Origin: CAZGYE01 sp964530165
GTDB lineage: Bacteria > Planctomycetota > Planctomycetia > Planctomycetales > Planctomycetaceae
Assembly (NCBI GenBank): GCA_964530165.1
Contig: CAZGYE010000007.1
Span: forward strand, 1-46,911
Direction of reading: 5' to 3'
Length of the DNA: 46,911 nt
Shown here: in pieces, positions 34,424 to 44,007 of the stretch
Layout: each line of letters begins with the position of its first letter
Position numbering within the stretch: the first letter of the stretch is position 1
Translations under genes and position numbers: made by a program
Notes under the pieces: generated by a model
Databases searched by the model: none
What the model saw: only the letters and a program-made list of their open reading frames with translations
Told to the model about the DNA's origin: nothing

Positions 34424-35121
34424 CCGGGAGCTGCCGTGTCATAAACCGGCTTGTCGCTTCCCGGGCGAAACTGTAGCGCGGTTGAGGGCGTTGTGTAGAA
34501 CGCGGCGCGACCGATGCGGCCTTCGCACTCGTGATGTACGTGGCCCGCCGAGACGACCCGCACTTGCTCGCAGGCCGAGATGATCTCGATCAGCCGCTCC
34601 GGCTGCTGAAGACCAATCTCGTCCAGCCAAGCGCACCCGACCGGGACCGGCGGGTGATGCACGAACAGGATCGTCGGCTGAAGAGCGTGGGCCGTCAATT
34701 CCTCCTCTAACCAGTCGAGCTGCTCACTCTCGATACGCCCCGGCACCTCGCCGGGGACATGCGAGTCCAGACCAATCAGCCTCCACCGGCCGGCTGCGAG
34801 CGAAAACGTCAGAGCCCCGTTCCCCGGTGGGACAAGTTCGGGGAAGACCTCGCGGATGAACCGGCGGCTGTCGTGGTTTCCGGGAATCAATCGGCAGCGG
34901 GAGATCCATGGCGAGAGCAGTGCGCGCAGCTGCCGGTAGGATTCCAACTGTTCGTCGTGTGCCAGGTCGCCGGTGAGCACGAGGGTGGCGAAGTCGTCTT
35001 CCTGGGATTCGAGAAATTCCAGCACGTCCACAAGCGTGTCTCGCGTTGGCACGCCTTTCAACCGGCCGGATGGATCGGAAAACAAATGCAGGTCGGTCAG
35101 TTGCAGGACTCGTAGCGACAT
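34333..35121 (-). CDS. CpdA-like metallophosphoesterase
   Basis: 262 residues. The ATG at 35121 is preceded by GGAG five bases upstream, and the protein then begins MSLRVLQLTDLHLFSD. Metal-binding motifs are complete: DLH, LTGDLAHD, PGNHDSRRF, VHHPP and SAGHVHHEC. This is the class III cyclic nucleotide phosphodiesterase pattern (CpdA, YfcE relatives). It likely hydrolyses cyclic AMP or another phosphodiester in the cytoplasm. Its last 91 bases overlap the 3' end of the converging phosphodiesterase gene. Confidence 0.92.
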   Translation of the reverse strand: MSLRVLQLTDLHLFSDPSGRLKGVPTRDTLVDVLEFLESQEDDFATLVLTGDLAHDEQLESYRQLRALLSPWISRCRLIPGNHDSRRFIREVFPELVPPGNGALTFSLAAGRWRLIGLDSHVPGEVPGRIESEQLDWLEEELTAHALQPTILFVHHPPVPVGCAWLDEIGLQQPERLIEIISACEQVRVVSAGHVHHECEGRIGRAAFYTTPSTALQFRPGSDKPVYDTAAPGYRVFTLDDNSCCTAVVRLADARFLPADVS

Positions 35122-35183
35122 CGGTGCTCCTGAGATTGCTTCTCGATGCTTGTTGCCATGATGTTGCGAATTGTCACCGAAAG

Positions 35184-35203
35184 GTGTCAAGAGCTCTTGA
35201 CAC
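35184..35203. promoter_or_regulatory. Perfect 20-bp palindrome in divergent region
   Basis: GTGTCAAGAGCTCTTGACAC is its own inverse complement. Each half contains TTGACA, a consensus -35 box, one on each strand. It lies 62 bases before the metallophosphoesterase start, within the 273-base divergent gap, which suggests an operator or a shared control site. Good -10 boxes at 17 bases were not found. Confidence 0.5.
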
Positions 35204-35394
35204 ATTCGGCCGTGTACAGAGGCTGCCGTCAGATTGTATTGCTCGAAGCCCATTGAAATCGGTTGCTTATGGCCCGGCACAGAATCCTGCACCGGTTGGC
35301 ATCGCGATTGCGTGTTTGTGGACCTCAGTGGTGCACCCGCGTGACAGCGAATGTCGTCGCACGATCGACTGGTTCTGACGAAGGAGATTGGACC

Positions 35395-35817
35395 GTGGCG
35401 ACCCAACCTGACTGGCTCGACAGACTGGCAAACGAGGCCATTCAACACATTCATGCCGTCGACATCCTTTCGCCGATCGGCTGCCATTCTTTCTACAATC
35501 GCGAAAACGACCAGTGGGAAGTGACTATTTTTGCGTCCGGCACCGAGGTCATCGGCGGCAAATTGGATGGAAAGATCACATCGTCGAAGTTTGCCGTCGA
35601 CGTGCGCGGCTTGTACGAAGTCTTCTCTGACCCGCTCGGCATCGAATGGCAATCGCACCCGCTCGGCCCGGAAGATGAATTGGGCGCGCACATCTCAATC
35701 GAGGGGACATTCGAGGGATTTTCCGTCTGCCTGAGAGTGCTCGCACAGGCCCCCGGCCGCTTCCAGATCGGCCGCTACATCCACACCGAAGAGGCGCGGC
35801 TGGAGAACGTCTGGTAG
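35395..35817 (+). CDS. Conserved unknown protein
   Basis: 140 residues from a GTG at 35395 with AAGGAG eight bases upstream. No signal peptide, membrane helix or known motif. The N-terminus is helical (WLDRLANEAIQHIHAVDI), followed by alternating beta strands and acidic loops (WEVTIFASGTEVIGGKLDG, LGAHISIEG). It looks like a compact cytoplasmic alpha/beta protein. Function is not recognised. Confidence 0.75.
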   Translation: MATQPDWLDRLANEAIQHIHAVDILSPIGCHSFYNRENDQWEVTIFASGTEVIGGKLDGKITSSKFAVDVRGLYEVFSDPLGIEWQSHPLGPEDELGAHISIEGTFEGFSVCLRVLAQAPGRFQIGRYIHTEEARLENVW

Positions 35818-35934
35818 CTTAGGGGTCAGCGGACGAGAGCCGAACGAACGCGTCTCCTCGCGTCTGGGCATCTCGCGCATCTCCTGATCTTCCTTCGCTC
35901 CACCGGCATGACCCCTGTGGGACTTCCAACAGCG

Positions 35935-35962
35935 TTGCAAGTTGACCGCACGTGCCTAAAAT
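35935..35962 (+). promoter_or_regulatory. Candidate promoter for thiamine-binding protein gene
   Basis: TTGCAA, a 16-base spacer and TAAAAT lie 53 bases upstream of the start codon at 36015. Confidence 0.45.
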
Positions 35963-36014
35963 ACGTAACAGAGTCGTCTGGTGTGCGCTCGTCGTCTTGT
36001 GAAGGACCGGCACT

Positions 36015-36350
36015 GTGCTTTTGCTCGAATTCAGCATGACACCCGTGGGCAAAGGGGTGAGTGTCAGCCAGTACGTGGCCCGTTCGCTGGAAATCGTGGA
36101 CGCCAGCGGGCTCGATTATCGGCTGCATGCTATGGGCACCGTTTTGGAGGGAGAATGGGACGAGGTGTTCGACGTTGTCAAGAAATGCTACGAAACAATG
36201 AGCGCCGACTGCGACCGCATCACCTGCACGATCAAAGTCGACGCCCGCAAAGGGACTTCCGGGCGATTGACTTCCAAGATCGAAAGCGTTGAAAAGAGGC
36301 TGGGTAAGAAACTGAAATCGACCGAGCTGCCATCGGGTGGCCGGGCCTGA
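36015..36350 (+). CDS. MTH1187-family thiamine-binding protein
   Basis: 111 residues; a GTG start with AAGGA eight bases upstream. It belongs to the UPF0045/MTH1187 family: LLEFSMTPVGKGVSVSQYVA at the start, then YRLHAMGTVLEGEWDEVF and a basic C-terminal KIESVEKRLGK. Relatives are ferredoxin-like dimers or tetramers that bind thiamine, probably for salvage or transport. No thiamine riboswitch was seen upstream. Confidence 0.93.
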   Translation: MLLLEFSMTPVGKGVSVSQYVARSLEIVDASGLDYRLHAMGTVLEGEWDEVFDVVKKCYETMSADCDRITCTIKVDARKGTSGRLTSKIESVEKRLGKKLKSTELPSGGRA

Positions 36351-36460
36351 CCAACGGGAAGGCCCGGAAACATGGCATCGGGGCCATCGCGTTCGCTCTG
36401 ACCCCGCCACCCATGCATCGAATTTGGCGATACTGAAATCCAAAAAGGAAAAACGGTCAC

Positions 36461-36975
36461 ATGCTCTGCGGTACGACGGATGAGGGCGGCCAGCAGCGAG
36501 ACGCAATCGCCTCGGTTCTGGGCCGAACACCCAGCGGCTTGTTCATCATGGCAGTTGCCGACGCCGACGGTCGCGAAACCGGAATGTTGGTCAGTTGGGT
36601 GCAACAGGCGTCGTTCGATCCGCCCGCGGTCACGGTTGCGCTGAACAAGAAGCGGTTTCTGAACGACTGGCTTGCCGGACGGCCGGACATGGCACTCAGT
36701 CTCGTCGGGGAATCGCAGACGGATTTCTTGAAACATTTCAGCCGCGGTTTCGAGGCGGATGAACCGGCGTTTGACGGGATCGACGTGACCCGTGGGAAGA
36801 ATGGATTGCCGGTCCTGACCGGCGCGCTGGGATATCTCGAGGGCCATGTCGCGGGGCAGATTGAAGCGGGTGATCATCTCGTCTATCTTGTGGAAATCGA
36901 CGGAGCTGGGACGGGTGACGCGTTGTCGCAGCAACAACCGATTGTGCGCATCCGCAACAATGGTTTCATGTATTG

Positions 36976-36976
<1 letters not shown>
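36461..36976 (+). CDS. Flavin reductase-like FMN-binding protein
   Basis: 171 residues. The flavin reductase-like split-barrel core is seen in LGRTPSGLFIMAVADADG, MLVSWVQQASFDPPAVTVAL and AGDHLVYLVEIDGAG. It probably binds FMN and reduces it or uses it in an oxidoreduction. Its stop overlaps the GlcD start (TGATG), so it is translationally coupled to the glycolate oxidase genes and may feed or accept electrons from that system. Confidence 0.9.
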
Positions 36977-38466
<1,490 letters not shown>

Positions 38467-38482
38467 GCATTCAGCACTCATT

Positions 38483-38566
38483 CAAGGAAAAAATCAAAAG
38501 GAAAAAGGAAAAAGTGCTTGCCCGTCTCTTCATCCCTCCTTTTGCCTTTTGCCTTTTGCCTTGACC
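38483..38566. repeat. A/T-rich inverted repeat element, copy 4
   Basis: It fills most of the 126-base gap between glcD and glcE. Its core AAAAGGAAAAAGGAAAAAGT through GCTTGCCCGTCTCTTCATCC is identical to copy 3. Placement between two genes of one pathway means it either is transcribed through or splits the operon. Confidence 0.8.
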
Positions 38567-38592
38567 GCTGAGAGCTGATTCCGGATTGATCG

Positions 38593-39843
38593 ATGTCTTC
38601 CAACACAACCCAAACCAGTGACGAATTCGTCCCCGCCACGCAGGGAGAGCTGAGTCGATTTTTCGGCGAGAATGCCAAGACCGACCGGCGGGCGCTGTTT
38701 CCGGTCGGTGGACGAACCGCTTTGCACTACGGTTATCCGTCTGCGACGCCCGGTGTTGTCGTCTCGACGTCAAGGTTGACCGAAACGGTCGATTATCCGG
38801 CGCGCGACATGACCGTTACCGTCGAAGCCGGCATCCGGCTGCACCAACTCGCCGAAATCCTCAAGGCCGAACGCCAGCAGCTTCCGGTCGACGTCGCGCA
38901 GTCTCAGCGGGCCTCTCTGGGCGGCGCGGTGGCCACGAACACCAGCGGTCCGCGCCGCTTCGGCAACGGGACGCTGCGCGACTACGTGATCGGCGTCTCG
39001 GCCGTCGACGCGCAGGGCCGGCTGTTCCAGGGCGGCGGACGTGTCGTCAAGAACGTGGCCGGTTACGATCTCTGCAAGCTGTTGGTCGGCTCGCTGGGAA
39101 CGCTGGCGGTCATCACACAGTTGACGCTCAAGCTGCGGCCGGTGCCGGAATCGTCGACGCTCCTCTGGACGACCTTCACCGCCTTTGACGACGTCGACAT
39201 GGTGCTAGAGCGTCTGCTCACGTCGGAGACGCGCCCGGTGGCATTGGAAGTTCTCAACTCCGGCGCGGCGAAACAAATTGCCGCCGAAGCACGTCAGGAC
39301 CTTCCCGTCGAATTGCCGGTGTTGTGCATCGGCCTGGAAGGTCGAGAGCGAGAAACGAGCTGGCAAAGTGAAACACTGACGGACGAGTTCTCCCCTTTCG
39401 GCCCGCAAAAGATCGAAGTGATCACAGGCAGCGACGCATCCGCGGTTTGGTCTGCCCTGACCGAGTTTCAGGTCTGCTCGGACGATCCACTGACGTTCCA
39501 GGCAAACCTGCCGCCCTCGGCGACTCTGGAGCTCGTCCAGCGCGCAACGCAACTGGGAGTGGCCGTGCAGTCTCACGCGGGCAACGGCATCGCGATCGGA
39601 CATCTTCCCGACGACGTCTCCACCGTCGAGAAAGCTGTCCAGATCATCACGCCGCTGCGGCAAATGGCGCGGCGAGCAGGAGGAAATCTGGTTGTTCTCA
39701 ACTGCGCAGACCAGTGGAAGTCACATGTGCCGGTGTTCGGGGAACCGGAACCTGCCTGGCCATTGATGCGGAAACTGAAGTCAACTTTCGATCCGCACAA
39801 TTTGTTGAACCCCGGACGCTTCATCGACGGAGGGAACGCGTGA
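38593..39843 (+). CDS. glcE: Glycolate oxidase subunit GlcE (FAD-binding)
   Basis: 416 residues. FAD-binding features are LFPVGGRTALHYG, DVAQSQRASLGGAVATNTSG and GGRVVKNVAGYDLCKLLVGSLGTL; the C-terminus ends with LKSTFDPHNLLNPGRF, typical of this family. It is the second FAD subunit of the membrane-associated glycolate dehydrogenase complex. Its stop codon overlaps the glcF start. The ribosome-binding site before the ATG is weak. Confidence 0.94.
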   Translation: MSSNTTQTSDEFVPATQGELSRFFGENAKTDRRALFPVGGRTALHYGYPSATPGVVVSTSRLTETVDYPARDMTVTVEAGIRLHQLAEILKAERQQLPVDVAQSQRASLGGAVATNTSGPRRFGNGTLRDYVIGVSAVDAQGRLFQGGGRVVKNVAGYDLCKLLVGSLGTLAVITQLTLKLRPVPESSTLLWTTFTAFDDVDMVLERLLTSETRPVALEVLNSGAAKQIAAEARQDLPVELPVLCIGLEGRERETSWQSETLTDEFSPFGPQKIEVITGSDASAVWSALTEFQVCSDDPLTFQANLPPSATLELVQRATQLGVAVQSHAGNGIAIGHLPDDVSTVEKAVQIITPLRQMARRAGGNLVVLNCADQWKSHVPVFGEPEPAWPLMRKLKSTFDPHNLLNPGRFIDGGNA

Positions 39844-41177
39844 GCCAATCCCCAGAAAAAACCACACCCGCGCCCCTCGGCAGCGACATCGAGTACGGCA
39901 AGTTTCTCGACTGCGTGCACTGTGGACTCTGCACGGCGACTTGTCCGACCTATCTGGAAACCGGTAACGAGAACGACAGCCCCCGCGGTCGGATTTATCT
40001 GATGCGGGCGGTCGTCGACGGCCGGCTCGGATTGAGCAATCTGGTCGCACGCCATCTCGATCTCTGCCTGGACTGCCGAAGCTGCGAAACCGCCTGTCCG
40101 TCCGGAGTGCAATACAGCCGGCTGATCGAGCCGTTTCGCATCGACATGCAGCACGCCGGCGCAGCAGACGGCGGCGCCGCAGCGGTGGGTTGGTTCCACC
40201 GGCTGTTTTTGTTCGGTCTGTTTCCGTATCCGAACCGCCTGCGATGGGCGTTGCTGCCGGTACGCCTGATGCAGAGACTCGGACTTGACGGCTTCATCGA
40301 AAGAATTGGGTTGCCGAAACTCCTGCCGGAAAAGCTCCGCCGAATGCACGAGCAGTTACCCCAACTTCAGCCGCGCGGTGCGCGACTGCCAGACGTGCTG
40401 CCGGCCACCGGCCCGAGACGGGCCCGCGTGGGATTGTTCACCGGATGCGTGTCCGAGGCGATGTTCGCAGAGACCAACCGTGCCACGGCCCGGGTCTTGC
40501 AGGCGAACGGTTGCGAAGTGGTCATCCCGCGAGATCAGGTCTGCTGTGGGGCAATTCATTATCATAACGGTCGCGGGAAGCCCGCGCTGGAGTTTGCCGG
40601 CCTCAACGCGGCCGCATTCGACGTCGAGGACCTCGATGCCGTTGTCATCAACGTGGCTGGCTGCGGAGCGATGCTCAAAGAGTACGGCCACGTCGCCCGC
40701 GAACTGACGCCGGATGACGAAGCGCTACGGCAAACGCTCGGCAAGTTTTCCGACAAAGTGCGTGACGTCTCGGAGTTCCTCGCCGAACTGGGCCCAATCG
40801 CTCCAACCGGTGAGATCCCGCTGCGGGCCACGTACCACGACGCATGCCATCTGGCGCACGCCCAACAGGTGCGCGACGAGCCGCGGCGGCTGCTCTCGCT
40901 GGTTCCCGGACTGGAGCTGGTTCCGTTGGCCGAGTCGGAGATTTGCTGCGGCTCGGCCGGCAGTTACAATTTAACCGAGCCGGAAATGTCCGACCGGTTG
41001 GCGCAGCGGAAGCTCAAGAACATTCTCGACACGAATTCGCAGGCGGTCATCACGGGCAACGCGGGGTGCTTGCTGCAGATTCAGGCGGCCATCCGGCGTT
41101 CGGGCCACAACATCTGGGTCGCACACCCCATGGACGTTCTGGACTTGAGCTACCGAGGTTTGAAACCGCCAGCGTGA
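39840..41177 (+). CDS. glcF: Glycolate oxidase iron-sulfur subunit GlcF
   Basis: 445 residues from a GTG at 39840, four bases inside the glcE stop (GTGA) with GGAGGG upstream. Two [4Fe-4S] ferredoxin motifs are present, CVHCGLCTATCP and CLDCRSCETACP, followed by two cysteine-rich CCG domains (VCCGAIHYHNG and CCGSAGSYN). It accepts electrons from the FAD subunits and passes them to the quinone pool. Confidence 0.95.
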   Translation: MSQSPEKTTPAPLGSDIEYGKFLDCVHCGLCTATCPTYLETGNENDSPRGRIYLMRAVVDGRLGLSNLVARHLDLCLDCRSCETACPSGVQYSRLIEPFRIDMQHAGAADGGAAAVGWFHRLFLFGLFPYPNRLRWALLPVRLMQRLGLDGFIERIGLPKLLPEKLRRMHEQLPQLQPRGARLPDVLPATGPRRARVGLFTGCVSEAMFAETNRATARVLQANGCEVVIPRDQVCCGAIHYHNGRGKPALEFAGLNAAAFDVEDLDAVVINVAGCGAMLKEYGHVARELTPDDEALRQTLGKFSDKVRDVSEFLAELGPIAPTGEIPLRATYHDACHLAHAQQVRDEPRRLLSLVPGLELVPLAESEICCGSAGSYNLTEPEMSDRLAQRKLKNILDTNSQAVITGNAGCLLQIQAAIRRSGHNIWVAHPMDVLDLSYRGLKPPA

Positions 41178-41203
41178 TGATTTCTCACCGCTCGCCACCG
41201 GCA

Positions 41204-41272
41204 GGCTGGAAAGCCTGCCCCACATTACTGGCTGGAAAGCCTGCCCCACATTACTGGCTGGAAAGCGTGCCG
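41204..41272. repeat. Intergenic array of the VGQAFQP-type repeat
   Basis: Three inverted-orientation units of GGCTGGAAAGCCTGCCCCAC, spaced by ATTACT, fill the 131-base gap between glcF and tadA. The same unit is embedded in frame in the giant protein gene. Confidence 0.88.
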
Positions 41273-41308
41273 CACTTCGCCATGGTGAAGATGTGACCGA
41301 TCCTGGGG

Positions 41309-41806
41309 TCACTTCTTCCCTTGATCGCGCTGGCAGGCGAAGAACTCCTGCAGAATGCCGCGGCACTCTTCCTGCAGAACGCCGCCCATCGTCGTCGTTT
41401 GGTGGTTCAGTCGTGGATCGCTGGTGATTTGGTACAGCGTGTGACAGGCGCCCGCTTTCGGATCAGCCGCGCCGTAAATGATAGTCGGAATGCGCGCCTG
41501 CACGATCGCGCCGGCGCACATGGGGCACGGTTCCAGCGTCACGTACAGCGTGCAATCCAACAACCGCCACGAACTGATCGCCTCGGCCGCCTGCGTGATG
41601 GCAATCATCTCCGCGTGCGCCGTCGGGTCGTTGAGCGCCTCGCGCTGGTTGTGGGCCTCGGCAATCACGCGCTCCCCACAGACGACGATCGCTCCCACCG
41701 GCGCCTCACCCTCGTCGAAGGCCCGCCGCGCCTGTTCCAACGCCCGGCGCATCCAGACGTCGTGCGGTTGCAGTGGGTTTTCAGTTGAGCCAGCCGGCCG
41801 GTTCAT
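41309..41806 (-). CDS. tadA: tRNA-specific adenosine deaminase TadA
   Basis: 165 residues. It deaminates the wobble adenosine of tRNA-Arg to inosine. The catalytic HAE is in PTAHAEMIAI and the zinc site in LEPCPMCAGAI. The ATG at 41806 overlaps the stop of a short upstream gene (ATGA), which decides this start. The C-terminal tail is of usual length. Essential in most bacteria. Confidence 0.95.
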   Translation of the reverse strand: MNRPAGSTENPLQPHDVWMRRALEQARRAFDEGEAPVGAIVVCGERVIAEAHNQREALNDPTAHAEMIAITQAAEAISSWRLLDCTLYVTLEPCPMCAGAIVQARIPTIIYGAADPKAGACHTLYQITSDPRLNHQTTTMGGVLQEECRGILQEFFACQRDQGKK

Positions 41807-41976
41807 TTTGACTCGTGCAGATTGTCGGTGATCAACGATTCCTGCAGCTTGCCGTGGGCGCTCTGCTCGTTGCCCGTGATGCGAAAGTTGAAGAGCATGA
41901 TCCGCCACAGCCGGTCGTCTTTTTTCACTTTCGCGCCGTCAGGATGCTGGACGAGCACGGGCAAGGTGCGTCTCAT
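41803..41976 (-). CDS. 57-residue protein translationally coupled to tadA
   Basis: A short basic protein, MRRTLPVLVQHPDGAKVKKD at the N-terminus, then DRLWRIMLFNFRITGNEQSA. GGAGA stands before the ATG at 41976, and the stop overlaps the tadA start by ATGA. A good promoter lies upstream. Function is not recognised. The start and coupling are well supported; the product is unknown. Confidence 0.65.
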   Translation of the reverse strand: MRRTLPVLVQHPDGAKVKKDDRLWRIMLFNFRITGNEQSAHGKLQESLITDNLHESK

Positions 41977-42044
41977 AGCTGTCTCCGTTTTCCTGGTGTC
42001 CGTACTTTGCTCCGCTCGACTGCTTGCAGTCCCAACGACCCTCA

Positions 42045-42072
42045 ATCATACCAGTCGCCTTCCCGACGGCAA
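42045..42072 (-). promoter_or_regulatory. Candidate promoter for the 57-residue gene and tadA
   Basis: On the minus strand TTGCCG, a 16-base spacer and TATGAT lie about 70 bases upstream of the ATG at 41976. It sits inside a 510-base gap (41977-42486) that holds no other convincing gene except a weak minus-strand open frame at 41939-42178. Confidence 0.5.
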
Positions 42073-42295
42073 TCGAGCCGCCACGTCCGTCCTCTCCACC
42101 CTCGATGCCGACCTCGAAAAGCGCCGAAACGCACCACCAGGACCCCAACACGACGATGATCGACACGCACACGGCCATTTGCGCCGGCGTGCGGAGCGGC
42201 GTCCACCATCCAGTCGCCTCGCTTGCAAAAGCAGGAGTCGAACGTCCGGAGATTATGCCACCGGCCAGCGGCGCGGGATAATCCTCGGATCCATC

Positions 42296-42323
42296 TTGTG
42301 CGCACGACGGGCCAGGGTATGAT
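42296..42323 (+). promoter_or_regulatory. Candidate promoter for SIMPL-like gene
   Basis: TTGTGC, a 16-base spacer and TATGAT lie about 165 bases upstream of the start at 42487. Confidence 0.45.
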
Positions 42324-42486
42324 GGGGACCGTGCGGCAAAGTGCCGGCCGCACCTCGTGATTCATCTTGCCGCTACCAGACGGAGTTTTGTCAAGGGGGG
42401 ATTCCGAAGAGTTCGGTCCCACTGCCAATCGGTGCCGTCTTCCTGTTGACGGCGATGCCGGGAATCACTTGGAGAGGAGCATTCTC

Positions 42487-43185
42487 ATGAGCCAATCAGA
42501 CACACCTTCTATCGCGGTCCAAGAAGAGTTCAATTTGGAGGTGAAGCCAGACATCGCGATCGTAAAGCTATACCTCACCGGCGAAGGGATGTTGATGGAG
42601 GACGCAGCCAAGGATGCAAGAAGAAAAGTCGCGGAGATGGCCGAGACCCTTCAAGGCTCACACGAGCAGATCGACCGAATCGACGTCTTCGACGTCTATT
42701 TTGGCCAACAAGAAAGCAGTTATTCTTCCAAGTCGGTCGCGTATGCTCCCCCTCTGGTTATCCAAGGTTTGCTGATCACGGTTCCCCCTGACGACCCTGC
42801 GGCTCTGTATCGGATCATAGACGACGGTCTCAAGCAAGGCGCTCTATTGAACAATTCATTGGGCCATTCATGCTTAGTGGATAGCATTTTAGGCAGCGCC
42901 CTGCTGTATGGTCTTGCCGACAGCAAGCCGCATGAACAGGAAGCCATTGATCGCTGCCTGAAGCTCGCCGAGGCACGTGGTCGTACTCTTGCAGCGGCTG
43001 CGGGCAAGAGGCTCGGAAAGCTCATCGACATTTCTGCATCGGTTGAACCGAGCATGGGCGATCCTTTCCAGTATGACCTTGCCCACATCAGGCGGACGTT
43101 TCCTACACGATTCCTTTCTCCCACGGCGCACAAGGTGATAATTTGTGCCAGCCTCCATGCGAGATACGAACTGGCGGAATCCTGA
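42487..43185 (+). CDS. SIMPL (DUF541)-like protein without a signal peptide
   Basis: 232 residues from an ATG with GAGAGGAG upstream. The SIMPL fold is suggested by EFNLEVKPDIAIVKLYLTGE, helix AAKDARRKVAEMAETLQ, and a second half with RIIDDGLKQGALLNN and ARGRTLAAAAGKRLGKLIDI. Most SIMPL proteins are exported; this one shows no signal peptide, so it is probably cytoplasmic. Codon choice looks less GC-biased than that of its neighbours. Function is unknown. Confidence 0.72.
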   Translation: MSQSDTPSIAVQEEFNLEVKPDIAIVKLYLTGEGMLMEDAAKDARRKVAEMAETLQGSHEQIDRIDVFDVYFGQQESSYSSKSVAYAPPLVIQGLLITVPPDDPAALYRIIDDGLKQGALLNNSLGHSCLVDSILGSALLYGLADSKPHEQEAIDRCLKLAEARGRTLAAAAGKRLGKLIDISASVEPSMGDPFQYDLAHIRRTFPTRFLSPTAHKVIICASLHARYELAES

Positions 43186-43335
43186 TTGAATGCATTGGCC
43201 CGGAAATGGCAGAGGAGGTGTCGTACAGGAGTGAAAATTGTCGTGGGGATTCATCGGGTAGGGGCATTCTGGCCGATTTGATGCAGACGCTACGATGGTT
43301 GTCAGAGTGGCCGTTGAATTTGAGTCAGGATCATC

Positions 43336-43737
43336 ATGGAACCGTTGCTGGAGAGCCTCGAACAGTTCATGCATGCCGGCTGGGAGGTCTTGGTCACCCT
43401 GGGCGCCCTGTTGTTACCCTGGACTCCGCTGGCGGCCTGGATTGTCTTTTGGTTGTTCGGCGTGAATTGGGTGAAGTTGCGGCAGGTGCTGCTCGCCGGC
43501 GGGTGGGTCGGCGTCGTATTGATCGGCCTGGTGATGATCCTGGTCTGGGGCATGATTGCACCGCCGACGGCAGGCGCCCACTTTATCCTGGGGCTGACGC
43601 TGAGCAATTTTGTCGGCAAGACGGTCTACGTGACGGGCCTGTTCTGCACCATGTTGCTGTGCGGTGCGGTGCAGCTTTCCGGCGGCTGCGGCAGTTGCCA
43701 GAGCTTCGAAGAAAAAGATGGCCTCGATCACATGTAG
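43336..43737 (+). CDS. Small membrane protein with three transmembrane helices
   Basis: 133 residues. Hydrophobic segments lie at about 17-42 (LVTLGALLLPWTPLAAWIVF), 52-75 (LLAGGWVGVVLIGLVMILVW) and 95-115 (VYVTGLFCTMLLCGAVQL). The C-terminal tail has cysteines in GGCGSCQSF. No family was recognised. The frame continues open past its stop into a gene remnant and then the GH42-like gene. Confidence 0.7.
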   Translation: MEPLLESLEQFMHAGWEVLVTLGALLLPWTPLAAWIVFWLFGVNWVKLRQVLLAGGWVGVVLIGLVMILVWGMIAPPTAGAHFILGLTLSNFVGKTVYVTGLFCTMLLCGAVQLSGGCGSCQSFEEKDGLDHM

Positions 43738-44007
43738 AGAAATCTCGACCCAACCGGCTGTTTTGAACGAGGCGTTGTCGGTGCTTGGGAGTATTCGTAT
43801 CCGTACAAGAAGCGAGAGCAGTTTGAGCAGGCTTACAAAACGATCAGAAAGAGATTGCCTGAATCCTCGGCAGTGCCCGACAAGTATCGCAGTCAAGTCA
43901 CCGCAGGTTTCAGTATTTGGATGGATTGCCGTTGGCGTCAGGTCGGTTGGAATCTCGATGACTTCACGAAGAACCATTTCGCGCCCGATGAGTTCAAAGC
44001 CGCTGTC
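43738..44007 (+). pseudogene. 3' remnant of another gene, in frame before the GH42-like protein
   Basis: About 90 in-frame codons between the membrane protein stop and the next start encode protein-like sequence with no start or signal: GAWEYSYPYKKREQFEQAYK and GFSIWMDCRWRQVGWNLDDF. This resembles an interior part of a larger enzyme. It is immediately followed by a methionine and a complete signal peptide, so it looks like a decayed fragment and not part of the next gene. Confidence 0.55.

Noticed and set aside
35826..36530. Minus-strand frame of 234 codons
   Set aside because: It is antisense to the thiamine-binding protein gene and has no motifs.
41939..42178. 79-codon minus-strand frame with a hydrophobic start
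   Set aside because: It has no ribosome-binding site, and it overlaps the promoter and start of the 57-residue gene; the evidence is too weak.
43855..44007. N-terminal extension of the GH42-like protein
   Set aside because: A complete signal peptide starts at 44008, so the preceding in-frame codons are better explained as a remnant of another gene.
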